Below are positions 26,921 through 35,767 of a stretch of 64,000 nucleotides of DNA, one piece after another. Source of the DNA: Uliginosibacterium gangwonense (GTDB lineage: Bacteria > Pseudomonadota > Gammaproteobacteria > Burkholderiales > Rhodocyclaceae); contig SBBQ01000040.1 of NCBI GenBank assembly GCA_005239635.1, positions 1 to 64,000 on the forward strand, in the 5' to 3' direction. Positions within the stretch are counted from its first letter, which is position 1. The number at the start of each line of letters is the position of its first letter. Below the pieces are notes generated by a model. It did no database searches and had not been told where the DNA came from. It was given only the letters and a program-made list of their open reading frames with translations. The position numbers were made by a program, and so were the translations under genes.

Positions 26921-26947
26921 AACCCGGCGCAAGCCGGGTTCGTTTTT
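26921..26947 (+). terminator. Intrinsic terminator after the TIR-like gene
   Basis: AACCCGGC, loop GCAA, GCCGGGTT, then CGTTTTT. Perfect 8-bp stem with a T-run on the plus strand, directly downstream of the TIR-like gene. Confidence 0.88.
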
Positions 26948-26959
26948 GTGTGGTTGGGT

Positions 26960-27874
26960 ATGAGGGAATGTGTGCGATCTCGTCATCTTGTCTTGCTGGT
27001 ATTACTGACCCTGTTTTGGGGCGTTAACTGGCCCGTCATGAAATATGCGGTGAGCTATATGCCGCCGCTAGCCTTCCGTTCGCTGTCGATGGCGGGCGGC
27101 ATTGTGTTGATCTTTGCTTGGGCTGTTTGGCGCGGCTTGTCGTTAAAAGTCCCGACGGGTGAATGGGGTCGGCTGGTTCGACTATCGATTCCCAATATGC
27201 TGGTATGGCACCTGTTTGCCATTAGCGGCGTGGCTTTGTTGTCTTCTGGTCGCGCAGCGATTTTGGGTTACACCATGCCCGCGTGGGTGGCTTTGTTTGG
27301 CTTCGTGCTGCGCGGGCAGCGCTTGCGCCCTATGCAAGCGATGGGCATTGCGTGTGCCGCAGGCGCCATCATGTTGTTGTTGTCGAGTGAGTTGGGCGCC
27401 ATGAGCGGCCGACCGCTCGGTATGGTGTTTATGCTGATTGCCGCAGCGGGTTGGGCCTACGGCACTTTGCGTTTGCGTGAAATGAATCTCGGCATGGCAA
27501 CCGAAGTGCTGACGGCATGGATGCTCACGCTCACCTTGCCCGCCATGATCTTGGCGTCGCTGGCGTTTGAGCAACCGTTACAACCCACGCATTGGCAAAA
27601 TATGCCCGCGGCTGCGTGGTGGGCCGTGGCCTACAACGCGGTGTTTGTTTTCGGTTTTTGTCATGTGGTGTGGACGCTGCTGGCACGCATGCTGCCCCCG
27701 ATGGTGTCGAGTTTATCGGTGATGTTTATTCCCGTTGTTGGCGTGTTTTCGGGCGCATGGTCGTTGGGCGAGGCTTTGCGCTGGCAAGACTGGTGCGCTG
27801 TGCTGTTGGTGATGATGGCGGTTGCCGGTGCCTTAATGCCGTCGCGACAACCGCCCATGGCCGAACCTGAATAA
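26960..27874 (+). CDS. EamA-family (DMT) transporter
   Basis: 304 residues with ten predicted membrane segments in two EamA repeats: first 'LTLFWGVNWPVMKYA' and second 'AAAGWAYGTLRLRE'. ATG 26960 is chosen over a GTG at 26948; either is close. These proteins export metabolites or drugs; no substrate can be inferred. The 9-mer at 27591 encodes HWQN in a loop. It is followed after 27 bases by the ABC-F gene in the same direction. Confidence 0.88.
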   Translation: MRECVRSRHLVLLVLLTLFWGVNWPVMKYAVSYMPPLAFRSLSMAGGIVLIFAWAVWRGLSLKVPTGEWGRLVRLSIPNMLVWHLFAISGVALLSSGRAAILGYTMPAWVALFGFVLRGQRLRPMQAMGIACAAGAIMLLLSSELGAMSGRPLGMVFMLIAAAGWAYGTLRLREMNLGMATEVLTAWMLTLTLPAMILASLAFEQPLQPTHWQNMPAAAWWAVAYNAVFVFGFCHVVWTLLARMLPPMVSSLSVMFIPVVGVFSGAWSLGEALRWQDWCAVLLVMMAVAGALMPSRQPPMAEPE

Positions 27875-27901
27875 TGTTTGTCGTATGAATGTGTTTTTCT
27901 A

Positions 27902-29824
27902 ATGCCGCTGATAACGTTAAATAACGCCTGCCAAGCCTATGGCGATTGGCCTTTGCTCGACCACGCAGAATTGGTCATTGAGCCGAATGAGCGCATCGCG
28001 CTGATTGGTCGAAATGGCACCGGCAAATCGAGTTTGTTTCGTGTGCTGGCGGGCGAAAGCCCGTTGGATGATGGCGTGGTGTGGCGCCAGCCTGGCTTAA
28101 AGGTGGCGCAAGTGCCGCAAGAGCCGGTGTTCGATCCACACATGCGCGTGTTCGATGTGGTGGCGCAAGGTTTGGCCGCCTCGCAAATGCTCATCGACTA
28201 CCACGATGCATTGGCAAATCTTGAACACGATACGTCTGATGCCGCATTGGCAAAGCTGGCCGAATTGCAGCACGCCTTGGAAGATGCGGACGCCTGGCAG
28301 TTTGAGTCGCGTATCGAACAAACCCTGCAAACCTTACGTTTGAACGCCGATACACCGGCGGGCCAATTATCTGGCGGTATGCAAAAGCGCCTAGCGTTGG
28401 CGCGTGCGTTGGTGGGCGAGCCTGAACTCTTGCTGTTGGACGAGCCGACCAACCATTTAGACCTTGATGGCATCGCTTGGCTAGAGCAATTGCTCAACGG
28501 CTTTAAAGGCTCGGTGCTCGTCATTACGCACGACCGGCGCTTTCTCGATAACGTGGCCACGCGTGTGGTGGAGCTTGATCGTGGCCACCTTGCCAGCTTT
28601 CCCGGCAACTTCGCGCAATATCAACTCCGTAAGCAAGACTTGCTCGCTGCCGAAGCATTAGAAAATGCACGTGCCGACAAAATGCTGGCGCAAGAAGAGG
28701 TGTGGATTCGCAAAGGCGTGGAGGCGCGTCGCACGCGCGCGCAATATCGCGTTAAACGTTTGCACGAACTGCGCGAACAGCGTGCAGAGCGACGCGACCG
28801 CATTGGCAATGTAAAACTTTCACTCGATCGCGGCGATCAGTCGGGAGACTTGGTTGCCGAGCTGATTGAAGTGAACAAGCAGTACGAAGGCCGCGACATT
28901 ATTCGCAATTTAGATGCGCGCATTATGCGTGGTGACAAGGTCGGTTTAATCGGCCCGAACGGCGCGGGTAAAACCACCCTCATCAAACTCATTCTCGATG
29001 AATTGGCGCCGGATTCAGGGCAAGTACGACGCGGCACGCGACTCAATGTGGCGTATTTTGATCAGTTCCGCACGCAGCTCGACCCAGAGGCAACGCTCGC
29101 TGAAATTATTAGCCCCGGGTCTGAGTTTGTTGAAATTGGCGGCAAGCGCACACACGTGGTGGGTTATCTCGGCGACTTTTTGTTTCCGCCGCAACGCGCC
29201 CGCGCCAAAGTTAAGTCTTTGTCCGGCGGCGAGCGTAATCGACTTTTGCTGGCGCGGCTCTTTGCGCGCCCCGCAAACGTGCTGGTGTTAGACGAACCGA
29301 CCAACGACCTGGATATCGAAACGCTCGAATTGCTCGAAGAGTTGCTGCTTGATTTTGACGGCACGCTGTTGTTGGTGAGCCACGACCGCGCATTTTTAGA
29401 TGCGGTGGTAACACAAACGATTGCCTGCGATGCACCTGCGCAATGGCGTGAATACACCGGCGGTTATTCTGACTGGTTGCGCCAGCGGCCTACGGTTGCA
29501 ACGGCTGAAGCCACGGCCATTGCGCGTACGGTACGAGACGAACCGGCGCAAAAAACAGAGCGCAAAACGACTGAAGCGGTAGTTGCAAAGAGCGCAAAAC
29601 CGGCCAAGCTCAGCTTTAAAGAACAGCGTGAGCTTGAGCAGTTGCCGGAACGCATTAGCCAATTAGAAGGTGAGCAGGCGCAGCTCACCACGCAAATGTC
29701 TGACCCCACGCTCTACACCGCCGACCCAAAACGCGCGCAGCAAATTTCGCAACGTTTGGGCGAAATAGAAGCGCAATTGGCAAACGCGTATGTGCGATGG
29801 GAAGAACTCGAGGCGCGGACGTAA
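27902..29824 (+). CDS. uup: ABC-F ATPase, Uup type
   Basis: 640 residues. There are two ABC modules with Walker A GRNGTGKSS and GPNGAGKTT, signatures LSGGMQKRLALARAL and LSGGERNRLLLARL, and Walker B LLLDEPTNHLD and LVLDEPTNDLD. The arm/linker between them is basic and coiled. A charged C-terminal coiled-coil of about 70 residues (KEQRELEQLPERISQLEGE...) marks the Uup branch, which acts on ribosomes and affects transposon excision. No membrane part. ATG 27902 starts the conserved domain; an upstream start is less likely. 9-mers at 28210, 28246 and 29776. Confidence 0.92.
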   Translation: MPLITLNNACQAYGDWPLLDHAELVIEPNERIALIGRNGTGKSSLFRVLAGESPLDDGVVWRQPGLKVAQVPQEPVFDPHMRVFDVVAQGLAASQMLIDYHDALANLEHDTSDAALAKLAELQHALEDADAWQFESRIEQTLQTLRLNADTPAGQLSGGMQKRLALARALVGEPELLLLDEPTNHLDLDGIAWLEQLLNGFKGSVLVITHDRRFLDNVATRVVELDRGHLASFPGNFAQYQLRKQDLLAAEALENARADKMLAQEEVWIRKGVEARRTRAQYRVKRLHELREQRAERRDRIGNVKLSLDRGDQSGDLVAELIEVNKQYEGRDIIRNLDARIMRGDKVGLIGPNGAGKTTLIKLILDELAPDSGQVRRGTRLNVAYFDQFRTQLDPEATLAEIISPGSEFVEIGGKRTHVVGYLGDFLFPPQRARAKVKSLSGGERNRLLLARLFARPANVLVLDEPTNDLDIETLELLEELLLDFDGTLLLVSHDRAFLDAVVTQTIACDAPAQWREYTGGYSDWLRQRPTVATAEATAIARTVRDEPAQKTERKTTEAVVAKSAKPAKLSFKEQRELEQLPERISQLEGEQAQLTTQMSDPTLYTADPKRAQQISQRLGEIEAQLANAYVRWEELEART

Positions 29825-29850
29825 AGAGTCTGTCGCGAAAAAATGTCGCG

Positions 29851-31182
29851 TTAGTGTTGTTGCAACAACGACTGAATAACGTGCAACGTACGTTCAGTTG
29901 CGCCGCGATGCTGTTGTGCAAATTGCATGGCTTGATGGGCAATGCGCAGTCGTTCAGCCTCGTCTTTAAGTAGCACACAGGCTTGCTGACAGGCTGCAAA
30001 GGGTTGTGTAGCACGCAAAGCCGCGCCCGTTGTAACAGCCTGTTCCGAGACCGCGGCAAAATTAAAGGTGTGCGGGCCAATGATGCAAGGCGTGCCGACA
30101 GCACAGGCTTCAATCAAATTTTGCCCCCCCAAGGGCTGCCAGCTACCGCCAATAATGGCGACATCTGCGAGCGCGTAGTACTGAAACATTTCGCCCATGC
30201 TGTCGCCGAGCACACATTGCGTTTCCATTTCGCAGGGTGTGTTTGGGTTGAGTGTGCTGCGCTTTTGTACGCGCAGATTTTTGCCAATCAGCATTTTTTC
30301 AACGTTGGCAAAACGCTGTGGGTGGCGCGGTACAACGACCAGCAGTGCATTAGCAGGTCGGTCTGCTTGCGCTAACCAGGCCTCAACTAACATTTCTTCC
30401 TCGCCGTCGCGCGTGCTTGCTAGCAATACAACGGGCCGTGCCCCAATCAGTTGGCGTAAGGGGTGTGACAAAGCTTCGCGTGTGGCTGGCGGTGCTGTAT
30501 CGAACTTGAGATTGCCAAGCGTGGTGATATTTTTTGCACCGCAGTTGGCAAGACGATTTGCGTCAGCTTCTGTTTGCGCTGCAATCGCCGCGAGTTTGGC
30601 AAATGCGGGCTGTGTGAGCGCTGAAAATTTTAGGTAACCCCGTGCGGATTTTTCAGACAGGCGTGCATTGGCCAGCATGAGTGGAATGCGTTCGCGCTGA
30701 CAGGCATGCACTAGGTTCGGCCACATTTCTGTTTCCATCAAAATGCCGAGCCGTGGTTTCCAGTGCGCCAAAAATGCATTTACAAAGGGTGGTATGTCCC
30801 AAGGTAAATAACATTGCATCACTTGCCCACCCATCAGCTGTCGCCCGGTTTCGCGGCCTGTGGGCGTGGTGTGTGTGAGCAAAATTTGGTGGTCGGGGTA
30901 GGCCTGCAGCAGTGCCTGCACCAAACTTTGTGCGGCGCGGGTTTCACCGACAGAGACCGCGTGAATCCAGATAAGTGGCGCGCTAGCGGGCAATTGGCAA
31001 AAACCTAAGCGCTCGCGCACATGGTGCAAATAGCTGGGTTGTTTACGTGCACGCCACACTAATCGAAGCAACACGATGGGCAACGCCAGCCACCATATCA
31101 AGGTGTAGCTGAGCCGCGCCAACAGGGCTTTGCTGGCAGAAGGTGTGGCGGCCACGGTTAGTGGCGTTGATGCGGTGTTCAT
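29851..31182 (-). CDS. waaA: Kdo transferase (3-deoxy-D-manno-octulosonic acid transferase)
   Basis: 443 residues. WaaA adds Kdo to lipid A at the inner membrane. Seen: N-terminal anchor, ERLGFCQLP, PLIWIHAVSVGETRAAQSLV, ILLTHTTPTGRETG, YLPWD, METEMWPNL, NARLSEKSARGY, TLGNLKFD and GGSWQPLGGQNLIEACAVGTPCIIGPHTFNF. It is about 20 residues longer than E. coli WaaA because of a short N-terminal leader. Its ATG overlaps the waaC stop (ATGA), so the two are coupled. 9-mers at 30280 and 30993. Confidence 0.96.
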   Translation of the reverse strand: MNTASTPLTVAATPSASKALLARLSYTLIWWLALPIVLLRLVWRARKQPSYLHHVRERLGFCQLPASAPLIWIHAVSVGETRAAQSLVQALLQAYPDHQILLTHTTPTGRETGRQLMGGQVMQCYLPWDIPPFVNAFLAHWKPRLGILMETEMWPNLVHACQRERIPLMLANARLSEKSARGYLKFSALTQPAFAKLAAIAAQTEADANRLANCGAKNITTLGNLKFDTAPPATREALSHPLRQLIGARPVVLLASTRDGEEEMLVEAWLAQADRPANALLVVVPRHPQRFANVEKMLIGKNLRVQKRSTLNPNTPCEMETQCVLGDSMGEMFQYYALADVAIIGGSWQPLGGQNLIEACAVGTPCIIGPHTFNFAAVSEQAVTTGAALRATQPFAACQQACVLLKDEAERLRIAHQAMQFAQQHRGATERTLHVIQSLLQQH

Positions 31183-32162
31183 GGCTGCACTCCGGCTGCA
31201 TTCAATGCTGCAATCACTTCAGCGGGCGTGGGCGGGTGTGCGCGTTGGCCTAAATTAAACGCTAATGCTGCGGCTTGGCTACGGCCTGCTACGACGCCAG
31301 TTAATTCAGGATCGGAGGCAGAAAACAAAGCCACGGTGGGTTTGCAAAGTGCAGCCGCAAGATGGGTGAGGCCGGTGTCGACGCCAACGACAGCGGTCGC
31401 GCCTTGCATTAACCCAGCCAGTTGCGGGAGCGACAACGGTGGTGCGGCAAGCGCATTGGGCATGTCGGCCGCCAATTGGCTGGCAAAGCGACGTTCGTCA
31501 TCACTGCCGGCCGGCAAAATTGCGCGCAAGCCTTGCTGGTGTAATGCATTGGCAAGGGTGAGCCAATGCTCGCGTGCCCATTGCTTGTCTGCACGGCTGG
31601 TGGCAGTGAGCAACACGACATAGGGTTGCGCTGTGGATAGCCACTCGACTTGCAGTGGTGTGACGTGCAGCCCGTAATCCGGCTCATTGTCCGGCGGCAA
31701 TTGTTCGCTCACGGCTGCCGCCAACCAGCGGTTGCGCATGACCGCGTGCAAACGGCGCGGGATGTCGTATTCGCGGTCGTACCAGCGCGCGGCAAGAGGT
31801 TCGCGTGCGGTCTCGCGCGAAAAGCCACAGCGTAGGCCGTGCGCCTGAGAAGCTAACAGGGCGCTTTTGATGAGACCTTGCGAGTCGATGATTAAATCGT
31901 ACTGCTCGGGTTCGAGTTGTTGCCGTAGTGTGCCAATCTCGCGCCATGTTTGGCGACTAAACAACGCTTTGCGCCAACGACGCACAGCAACCGGAATAAC
32001 GTTTCTTACTCCTGGATGCAGGCGCACGAGATCAGCAAAGTTCTCTTCCACCATCCAGTCGATTTTCACGTCGGGCATGTGTGCGAGCAGGTCATTCACG
32101 ACGGGAAGGTTGTGAATGACATCGCCGAGCGAAGAGGTTTTGACGAGCAAAATGGTGGTCAT
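31179..32162 (-). CDS. waaC: Lipopolysaccharide heptosyltransferase I
   Basis: 327 residues. WaaC adds the first heptose to Kdo. The N-terminus ILLVKTSSLGDVIHNLPVVNDL, WMVEENFADL, DLIIDSQGLIKSAL and the C-terminal GVDTGLTHLAAALCKPTVALFSASDPELTG are standard GT9 features. The much longer ORF to 32492 has no family match before ATG 32162 and is trimmed. It is the first gene of a leftward waaC-waaA unit, divergent from the next transferase. Confidence 0.95.
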   Translation of the reverse strand: MTTILLVKTSSLGDVIHNLPVVNDLLAHMPDVKIDWMVEENFADLVRLHPGVRNVIPVAVRRWRKALFSRQTWREIGTLRQQLEPEQYDLIIDSQGLIKSALLASQAHGLRCGFSRETAREPLAARWYDREYDIPRRLHAVMRNRWLAAAVSEQLPPDNEPDYGLHVTPLQVEWLSTAQPYVVLLTATSRADKQWAREHWLTLANALHQQGLRAILPAGSDDERRFASQLAADMPNALAAPPLSLPQLAGLMQGATAVVGVDTGLTHLAAALCKPTVALFSASDPELTGVVAGRSQAAALAFNLGQRAHPPTPAEVIAALNAAGVQP

Positions 32163-32307
32163 AAGCGGTTTGTTGCACTCAATTGGCAGACCTGTGCCTT
32201 GAGCGGGGTAAAATATCACCTGAATTAGGTGCGCTCGGGCATGGCGAACATCAATATGTGGTTGCTTACTGATGTGCTCTGCTGAGTTGTGCGCCATTAT
32301 ATCGCTC

Positions 32308-33165
32308 ATGAACACCCAGCCAGATACTTCTGTCCTCACCATGCACGCATCCTTTGTTGAGGGAGCGGTGCGTTTGCCAATTTCGGCCGTCATCATCACC
32401 TTAAATTGCGTGAAGATGTTGGGTGAAACCTTGGCATCCCTCTCGTTTGTTGATGAGATTGTGGTGGTGGATTCAGGTAGTACCGATGGCACGATTGAAT
32501 TGGCCCAACAGTACGGTGCAAGAGTGGTACAGCAATCTTGGCTAGGTTTCGGCCCACAAAAGCAGTTTGGCGTGATGCAGGCGAAACATGATTGGGTGTT
32601 GTGTGTAGACTCGGATGAGCGTGTGTCAGCAGAACTGCAACACGCGATGCAGAAGGTGTTTGAGCGTGGTGTGCCGACAACTCAGGCGTATCGATTTGCA
32701 CGCTGCAATCGGTTTATGGGGCGCTATTTGCGACACGGTGAAGGCTACCCTGATTGGAGCTTACGCCTGTTTCATCGCAGACATGCGCGCTGGTCTGATG
32801 ATGCGGTCCATGAAAAGGTACTGACAGATGTTGCGGTGCAAACGCTTGCGGGCGATTTGCTGCATGACTCAGCTGAAACAATGTCGCGGTATCTTGCTAA
32901 GCAAGATCGTTACACCACGTTGGCTGCACAAACGGCGGTGGCGGCAGGGCGACGTCCGGGGCTGCTCACCACGGCCTTGCGTGCGGCGCTCAGCCCGTTA
33001 GTACGCTTTATTAAGTTTTATGTGGTGCGACGCGGTTTTTTGGATGGCGTGCCAGGCCTTGTGCATATCGGCATTGGTTGTTATACCGCCTACGCAAAGT
33101 ATGTAAAGATGTATCGCTTGTCTCGCCAGCGAGACGGCAATGTGCGACAGGAAACTCACAAGTGA
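32308..33165 (+). CDS. GT2 glycosyltransferase, WaaE-type (LPS core)
   Basis: 285 residues. The GT-A core opens with ISAVIITLNCVKMLGETLASL, then EIVVVDSGSTDGT, WLGFGPQKQFG, and the metal-binding WVLCVDSDERVS, followed by a YPDWSLRLFHR segment and a DAVHEKV motif. This is the WaaE/KdtX signature of enzymes that put a beta-glucose on heptose I of the LPS core; other sugars are possible. The start could be ATG 32308 or a later ATG at 32341. The 9-mer at 32373 encodes RLPIS. It overlaps the next gene by GTGA. Confidence 0.88.
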   Translation: MNTQPDTSVLTMHASFVEGAVRLPISAVIITLNCVKMLGETLASLSFVDEIVVVDSGSTDGTIELAQQYGARVVQQSWLGFGPQKQFGVMQAKHDWVLCVDSDERVSAELQHAMQKVFERGVPTTQAYRFARCNRFMGRYLRHGEGYPDWSLRLFHRRHARWSDDAVHEKVLTDVAVQTLAGDLLHDSAETMSRYLAKQDRYTTLAAQTAVAAGRRPGLLTTALRAALSPLVRFIKFYVVRRGFLDGVPGLVHIGIGCYTAYAKYVKMYRLSRQRDGNVRQETHK

Positions 33166-34184
33166 AAATATTGGTTACCGGCGCAGCCGGGTTTGTCGGC
33201 ATGCACACTGCCCAGGCATTGCTTGCACGTGGCGATGAAGTGGTGGGCCTCGATAATCTCAATGATTACTATGATCCCGCACTCAAGCAGGCGCGATTAG
33301 ATCAACTAGCAAAATACCAAGGGGCAAACCACGCAGGTTTTCACTTTGTCAAAATGGATGTGGCCGATACAAACGCTATGCTCAAATTGGCAGCCGATGA
33401 AAAGTTTGATGCCGTGGTGCATTTGGCCGCACAAGCAGGCGTGCGCTATTCGCTGCAAAACCCTTTGGCCTATGTACAGGCCAATTTAGTAGGCTTTGTG
33501 AATGTGCTCGAAGCCTGTCGCCACAACAACGTTAAGCATTTGGTGTTTGCGAGCAGCTCAAGCGTTTATGGTGGTAATGCGCATATGCCCTTTGCCGAGG
33601 CAGACGCGGTTGATCATCCAGTTAGCTTGTACGCGGCCACCAAAAAATCTAATGAGTTGTTAGCTCATACCTATAGCCATTTGTATGGGCTGCCCACCAC
33701 CGGTCTGCGCTTCTTTACGGTGTATGGCCCGTGGGGTCGACCCGACATGGCGTTGTTTAAATTTACCCGCGCCATCATTGCTAATGAGCCGATTGATGTT
33801 TATGGACACGGGCAACAGCAGCGCGACTTCACCTACATTGATGACATTGTGCACGGTGTGGTGGCAACGCTAGATGCGATACCAAATGCTAACCCGTCGT
33901 TTGATCGCATGCATCCGGACGCAGCAACAAGCTGGGCGCCGTACCGCGTGTTTAATATCGGCAACCACCAGCCAGTCGACCTGATGGATTTTATTGCCAC
34001 ACTTGAACAATCAATTGGCAAAACAGCGCAAAAGAACATGTTGCCTATGCAGCCGGGCGATGTGTCTGCCACCTATGCTGAGACCTCGCGCCTAGAACAA
34101 GCCGTTGGTTTTGCGCCGAAAACGCCGCTGGCACAAGGTGTTGCTAAGTTCGTGCAGTGGTATCGCAGCTACTACGGGGTTTGA
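33162..34184 (+). CDS. NAD-dependent nucleotide-sugar epimerase, probably UDP-glucuronate 4-epimerase type
   Basis: 340 residues from a GTG start at 33162, which overlaps the previous stop (GTGA) and is preceded by AGGAAA; the ATG at 33078 would run inside the upstream gene. Rossmann motif VTGAAGFVGMHTA, then VVGLDNLNDYYDPALKQARL (typical of UDP-glucuronate 4-epimerases), FASSSSVYGGN, the catalytic YAATKKSNE, and RFFTVYGPWGRPDMALFKF. It should supply a sugar for LPS core or capsule. 9-mer at 34014 (SIGKT). Confidence 0.9.
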   Translation: MKILVTGAAGFVGMHTAQALLARGDEVVGLDNLNDYYDPALKQARLDQLAKYQGANHAGFHFVKMDVADTNAMLKLAADEKFDAVVHLAAQAGVRYSLQNPLAYVQANLVGFVNVLEACRHNNVKHLVFASSSSVYGGNAHMPFAEADAVDHPVSLYAATKKSNELLAHTYSHLYGLPTTGLRFFTVYGPWGRPDMALFKFTRAIIANEPIDVYGHGQQQRDFTYIDDIVHGVVATLDAIPNANPSFDRMHPDAATSWAPYRVFNIGNHQPVDLMDFIATLEQSIGKTAQKNMLPMQPGDVSATYAETSRLEQAVGFAPKTPLAQGVAKFVQWYRSYYGV

Positions 34185-34185
34185 T

Positions 34186-35016
34186 ATGCGCTTGGCCGTA
34201 GGCGATTTGCAAGGCTGTTTAGACCCGCTGCTACGGTTGCTTGATGCTGCGCGTTTTGACCCCGCGCAAGACCGACTGTGGCTCGTGGGTGACTTGGTGA
34301 ATCGCGGCCCGCAGTCTGCTGAAGTGCTGCGTTTTGTTCGCTCACTTGGGCGAGCTGCTGTGGCTGTGCAGGGCAACCATGATTTGTCATTGCTCATGGC
34401 CGCAGCCGGCCACGGCAAGCGTCATGCCTCCGATACGTTTCATCATGTGTTAGATGCGCCGGATGCGCATGAATTACTCGAGTGGGTGCGTTACTTACCC
34501 ATGATGTACGTTGAAGATCGTTTCGTCATGGTGCATGCGGGCCTGCTGCCGCAATGGTCGGTAGCGCATGCGGTGATGCTGGCGCGCGAGGTTGAAGATG
34601 TGCTGCGCAGCCCTCGGTGCGGTGAATTTTTGGCGCACCTTTGGGGTAGCAAACCCAATCAATGGTCTGATGATTTGCAGGCTTGGGATCGACTACGTGT
34701 GATCGTCAATGCAATGACGCGCATGCGTTTTTGTACACAACAAGGCAGTATGGATTTTCACGCCAAGGGTGAGCTAGAGCATGCGCCTGAGGGCCATGTG
34801 CCGTGGTTTGCGGTCGATGATGCTCTGTGGCGAAATGGCCATCACACCCTCGTGTGTGGCCACTGGTCTGCGCTTGGATTTATGCGGACCGAACAGGTGT
34901 TGGCGCTTGACACGGGGTGTCTGTGGGGCGGTTGCTTAACGGCGGTACGGCTAGACGATGGTCAAGACTTTTCGGTGAAGTGTCCAGCTTCGGCAGCGCC
35001 AGTGCACAAGCAATAA
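34186..35016 (+). CDS. apaH: Symmetrical bis(5'-nucleosyl)-tetraphosphatase
   Basis: 276 residues. ApaH cleaves Ap4A into two ADP and can also de-cap NpnN-RNA. The metallophosphatase blocks are AVGDLQGCLDPL, WLVGDLVNRGPQS, VQGNHDLSLL and VMVHAGLLPQW, with HTLVCGHWSALGF and ALDTGCLWGGCLTAV near the end. ATG 34186 follows the epimerase TGA by one base. Its 3' end overlaps the opposite olsA gene by 137 bases, which is unusual. Confidence 0.95.
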   Translation: MRLAVGDLQGCLDPLLRLLDAARFDPAQDRLWLVGDLVNRGPQSAEVLRFVRSLGRAAVAVQGNHDLSLLMAAAGHGKRHASDTFHHVLDAPDAHELLEWVRYLPMMYVEDRFVMVHAGLLPQWSVAHAVMLAREVEDVLRSPRCGEFLAHLWGSKPNQWSDDLQAWDRLRVIVNAMTRMRFCTQQGSMDFHAKGELEHAPEGHVPWFAVDDALWRNGHHTLVCGHWSALGFMRTEQVLALDTGCLWGGCLTAVRLDDGQDFSVKCPASAAPVHKQ

Positions 35017-35749
35017 GTTCGCGGCTGGCGAGCGCTAAATCTTGCCGCGTGACGCCCTGTGCGGCGTCATGGGCAATCACATCTGCTGCGCACAGTCCCT
35101 TGAGCCAATTCACTTCGGCAATGGTGTAGGGCTGGCGTCCTAATGCCACCAAGCTATCCAGAATGCTCAAGTCGCCCCAATATGCTGGCGCAGTGCTAAT
35201 TTGACCCTTGTGATTGCTGTAACGCAGGCCGACCGAATACACGGGGGTTTGGGTATCGAGTGCCGGTTGAAAGAGTGCGGCATGAAAGGGCAGCAATAAT
35301 TTTCCGTCTGTTGATGTGCCTTCAGGAAACACCACGACAGTATCGCCACGACCCAGCGCAGTCGTAATTTCACCACTCACGCGCTTCGCATCCGAACGCA
35401 CGCGACGCGAAATAAAAATTGTGTCGTTGCGAGCGATCAGCCAACCCAATACTGGCCATTGCAGCACATCATCTTTGCAGACGAACTTCACATGCGAAAC
35501 CGAATTGAGTACGAAAATGTCGAGCCAAGAAATGTGATTACTCACCACTAGGCGGCCCGCCGGCGGTGCTTTGCCAATCACGCGGGTGTGAATCGCCAGA
35601 ATGTGCAGCAGGTCTGCTGACCAACGTTGGCGACAGACACGACGGCGCGCCGATCCCCATATGCCAAATAGGGTGAGGACCAGCAGGCAGCCCCACAAAA
35701 TGTGCAGGGCGACGCGGAGAAGGCGAAACAAAATGCGGGGGCGAATCAC
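34880..35749 (-). CDS. olsA: Lyso-ornithine-lipid O-acyltransferase (PlsC family)
   Basis: 289 residues, GTG start at 35749. An N-terminal membrane segment is followed by the 1-acylglycerol acyltransferase motifs NHISWLD (about 70-76, NHx4D), FISRR and the FPEGTS block. It lies 18 bases after olsB in the same direction, which is the context that makes OlsA more likely than a plain PlsC. OlsA adds the second acyl chain to lyso-ornithine lipid. The last ~30 residues are Pro/Thr-rich and not conserved, and overlap apaH on the other strand. 9-mer at 35570 (VIGKA). Confidence 0.83.
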   Translation of the reverse strand: MIRPRILFRLLRVALHILWGCLLVLTLFGIWGSARRRVCRQRWSADLLHILAIHTRVIGKAPPAGRLVVSNHISWLDIFVLNSVSHVKFVCKDDVLQWPVLGWLIARNDTIFISRRVRSDAKRVSGEITTALGRGDTVVVFPEGTSTDGKLLLPFHAALFQPALDTQTPVYSVGLRYSNHKGQISTAPAYWGDLSILDSLVALGRQPYTIAEVNWLKGLCAADVIAHDAAQGVTRQDLALASRELIACALALPKLDTSPKSLDHRLAVPPLSNRPTDTPCQAPTPVRSA

Positions 35750-35767
35750 AATAACACTCAGCCAGTT

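Noticed and set aside
31179-32492. 437-residue version of WaaC
   Set aside because: The first 110 residues have no heptosyltransferase features, run through the divergent promoter and overlap the next gene's start.
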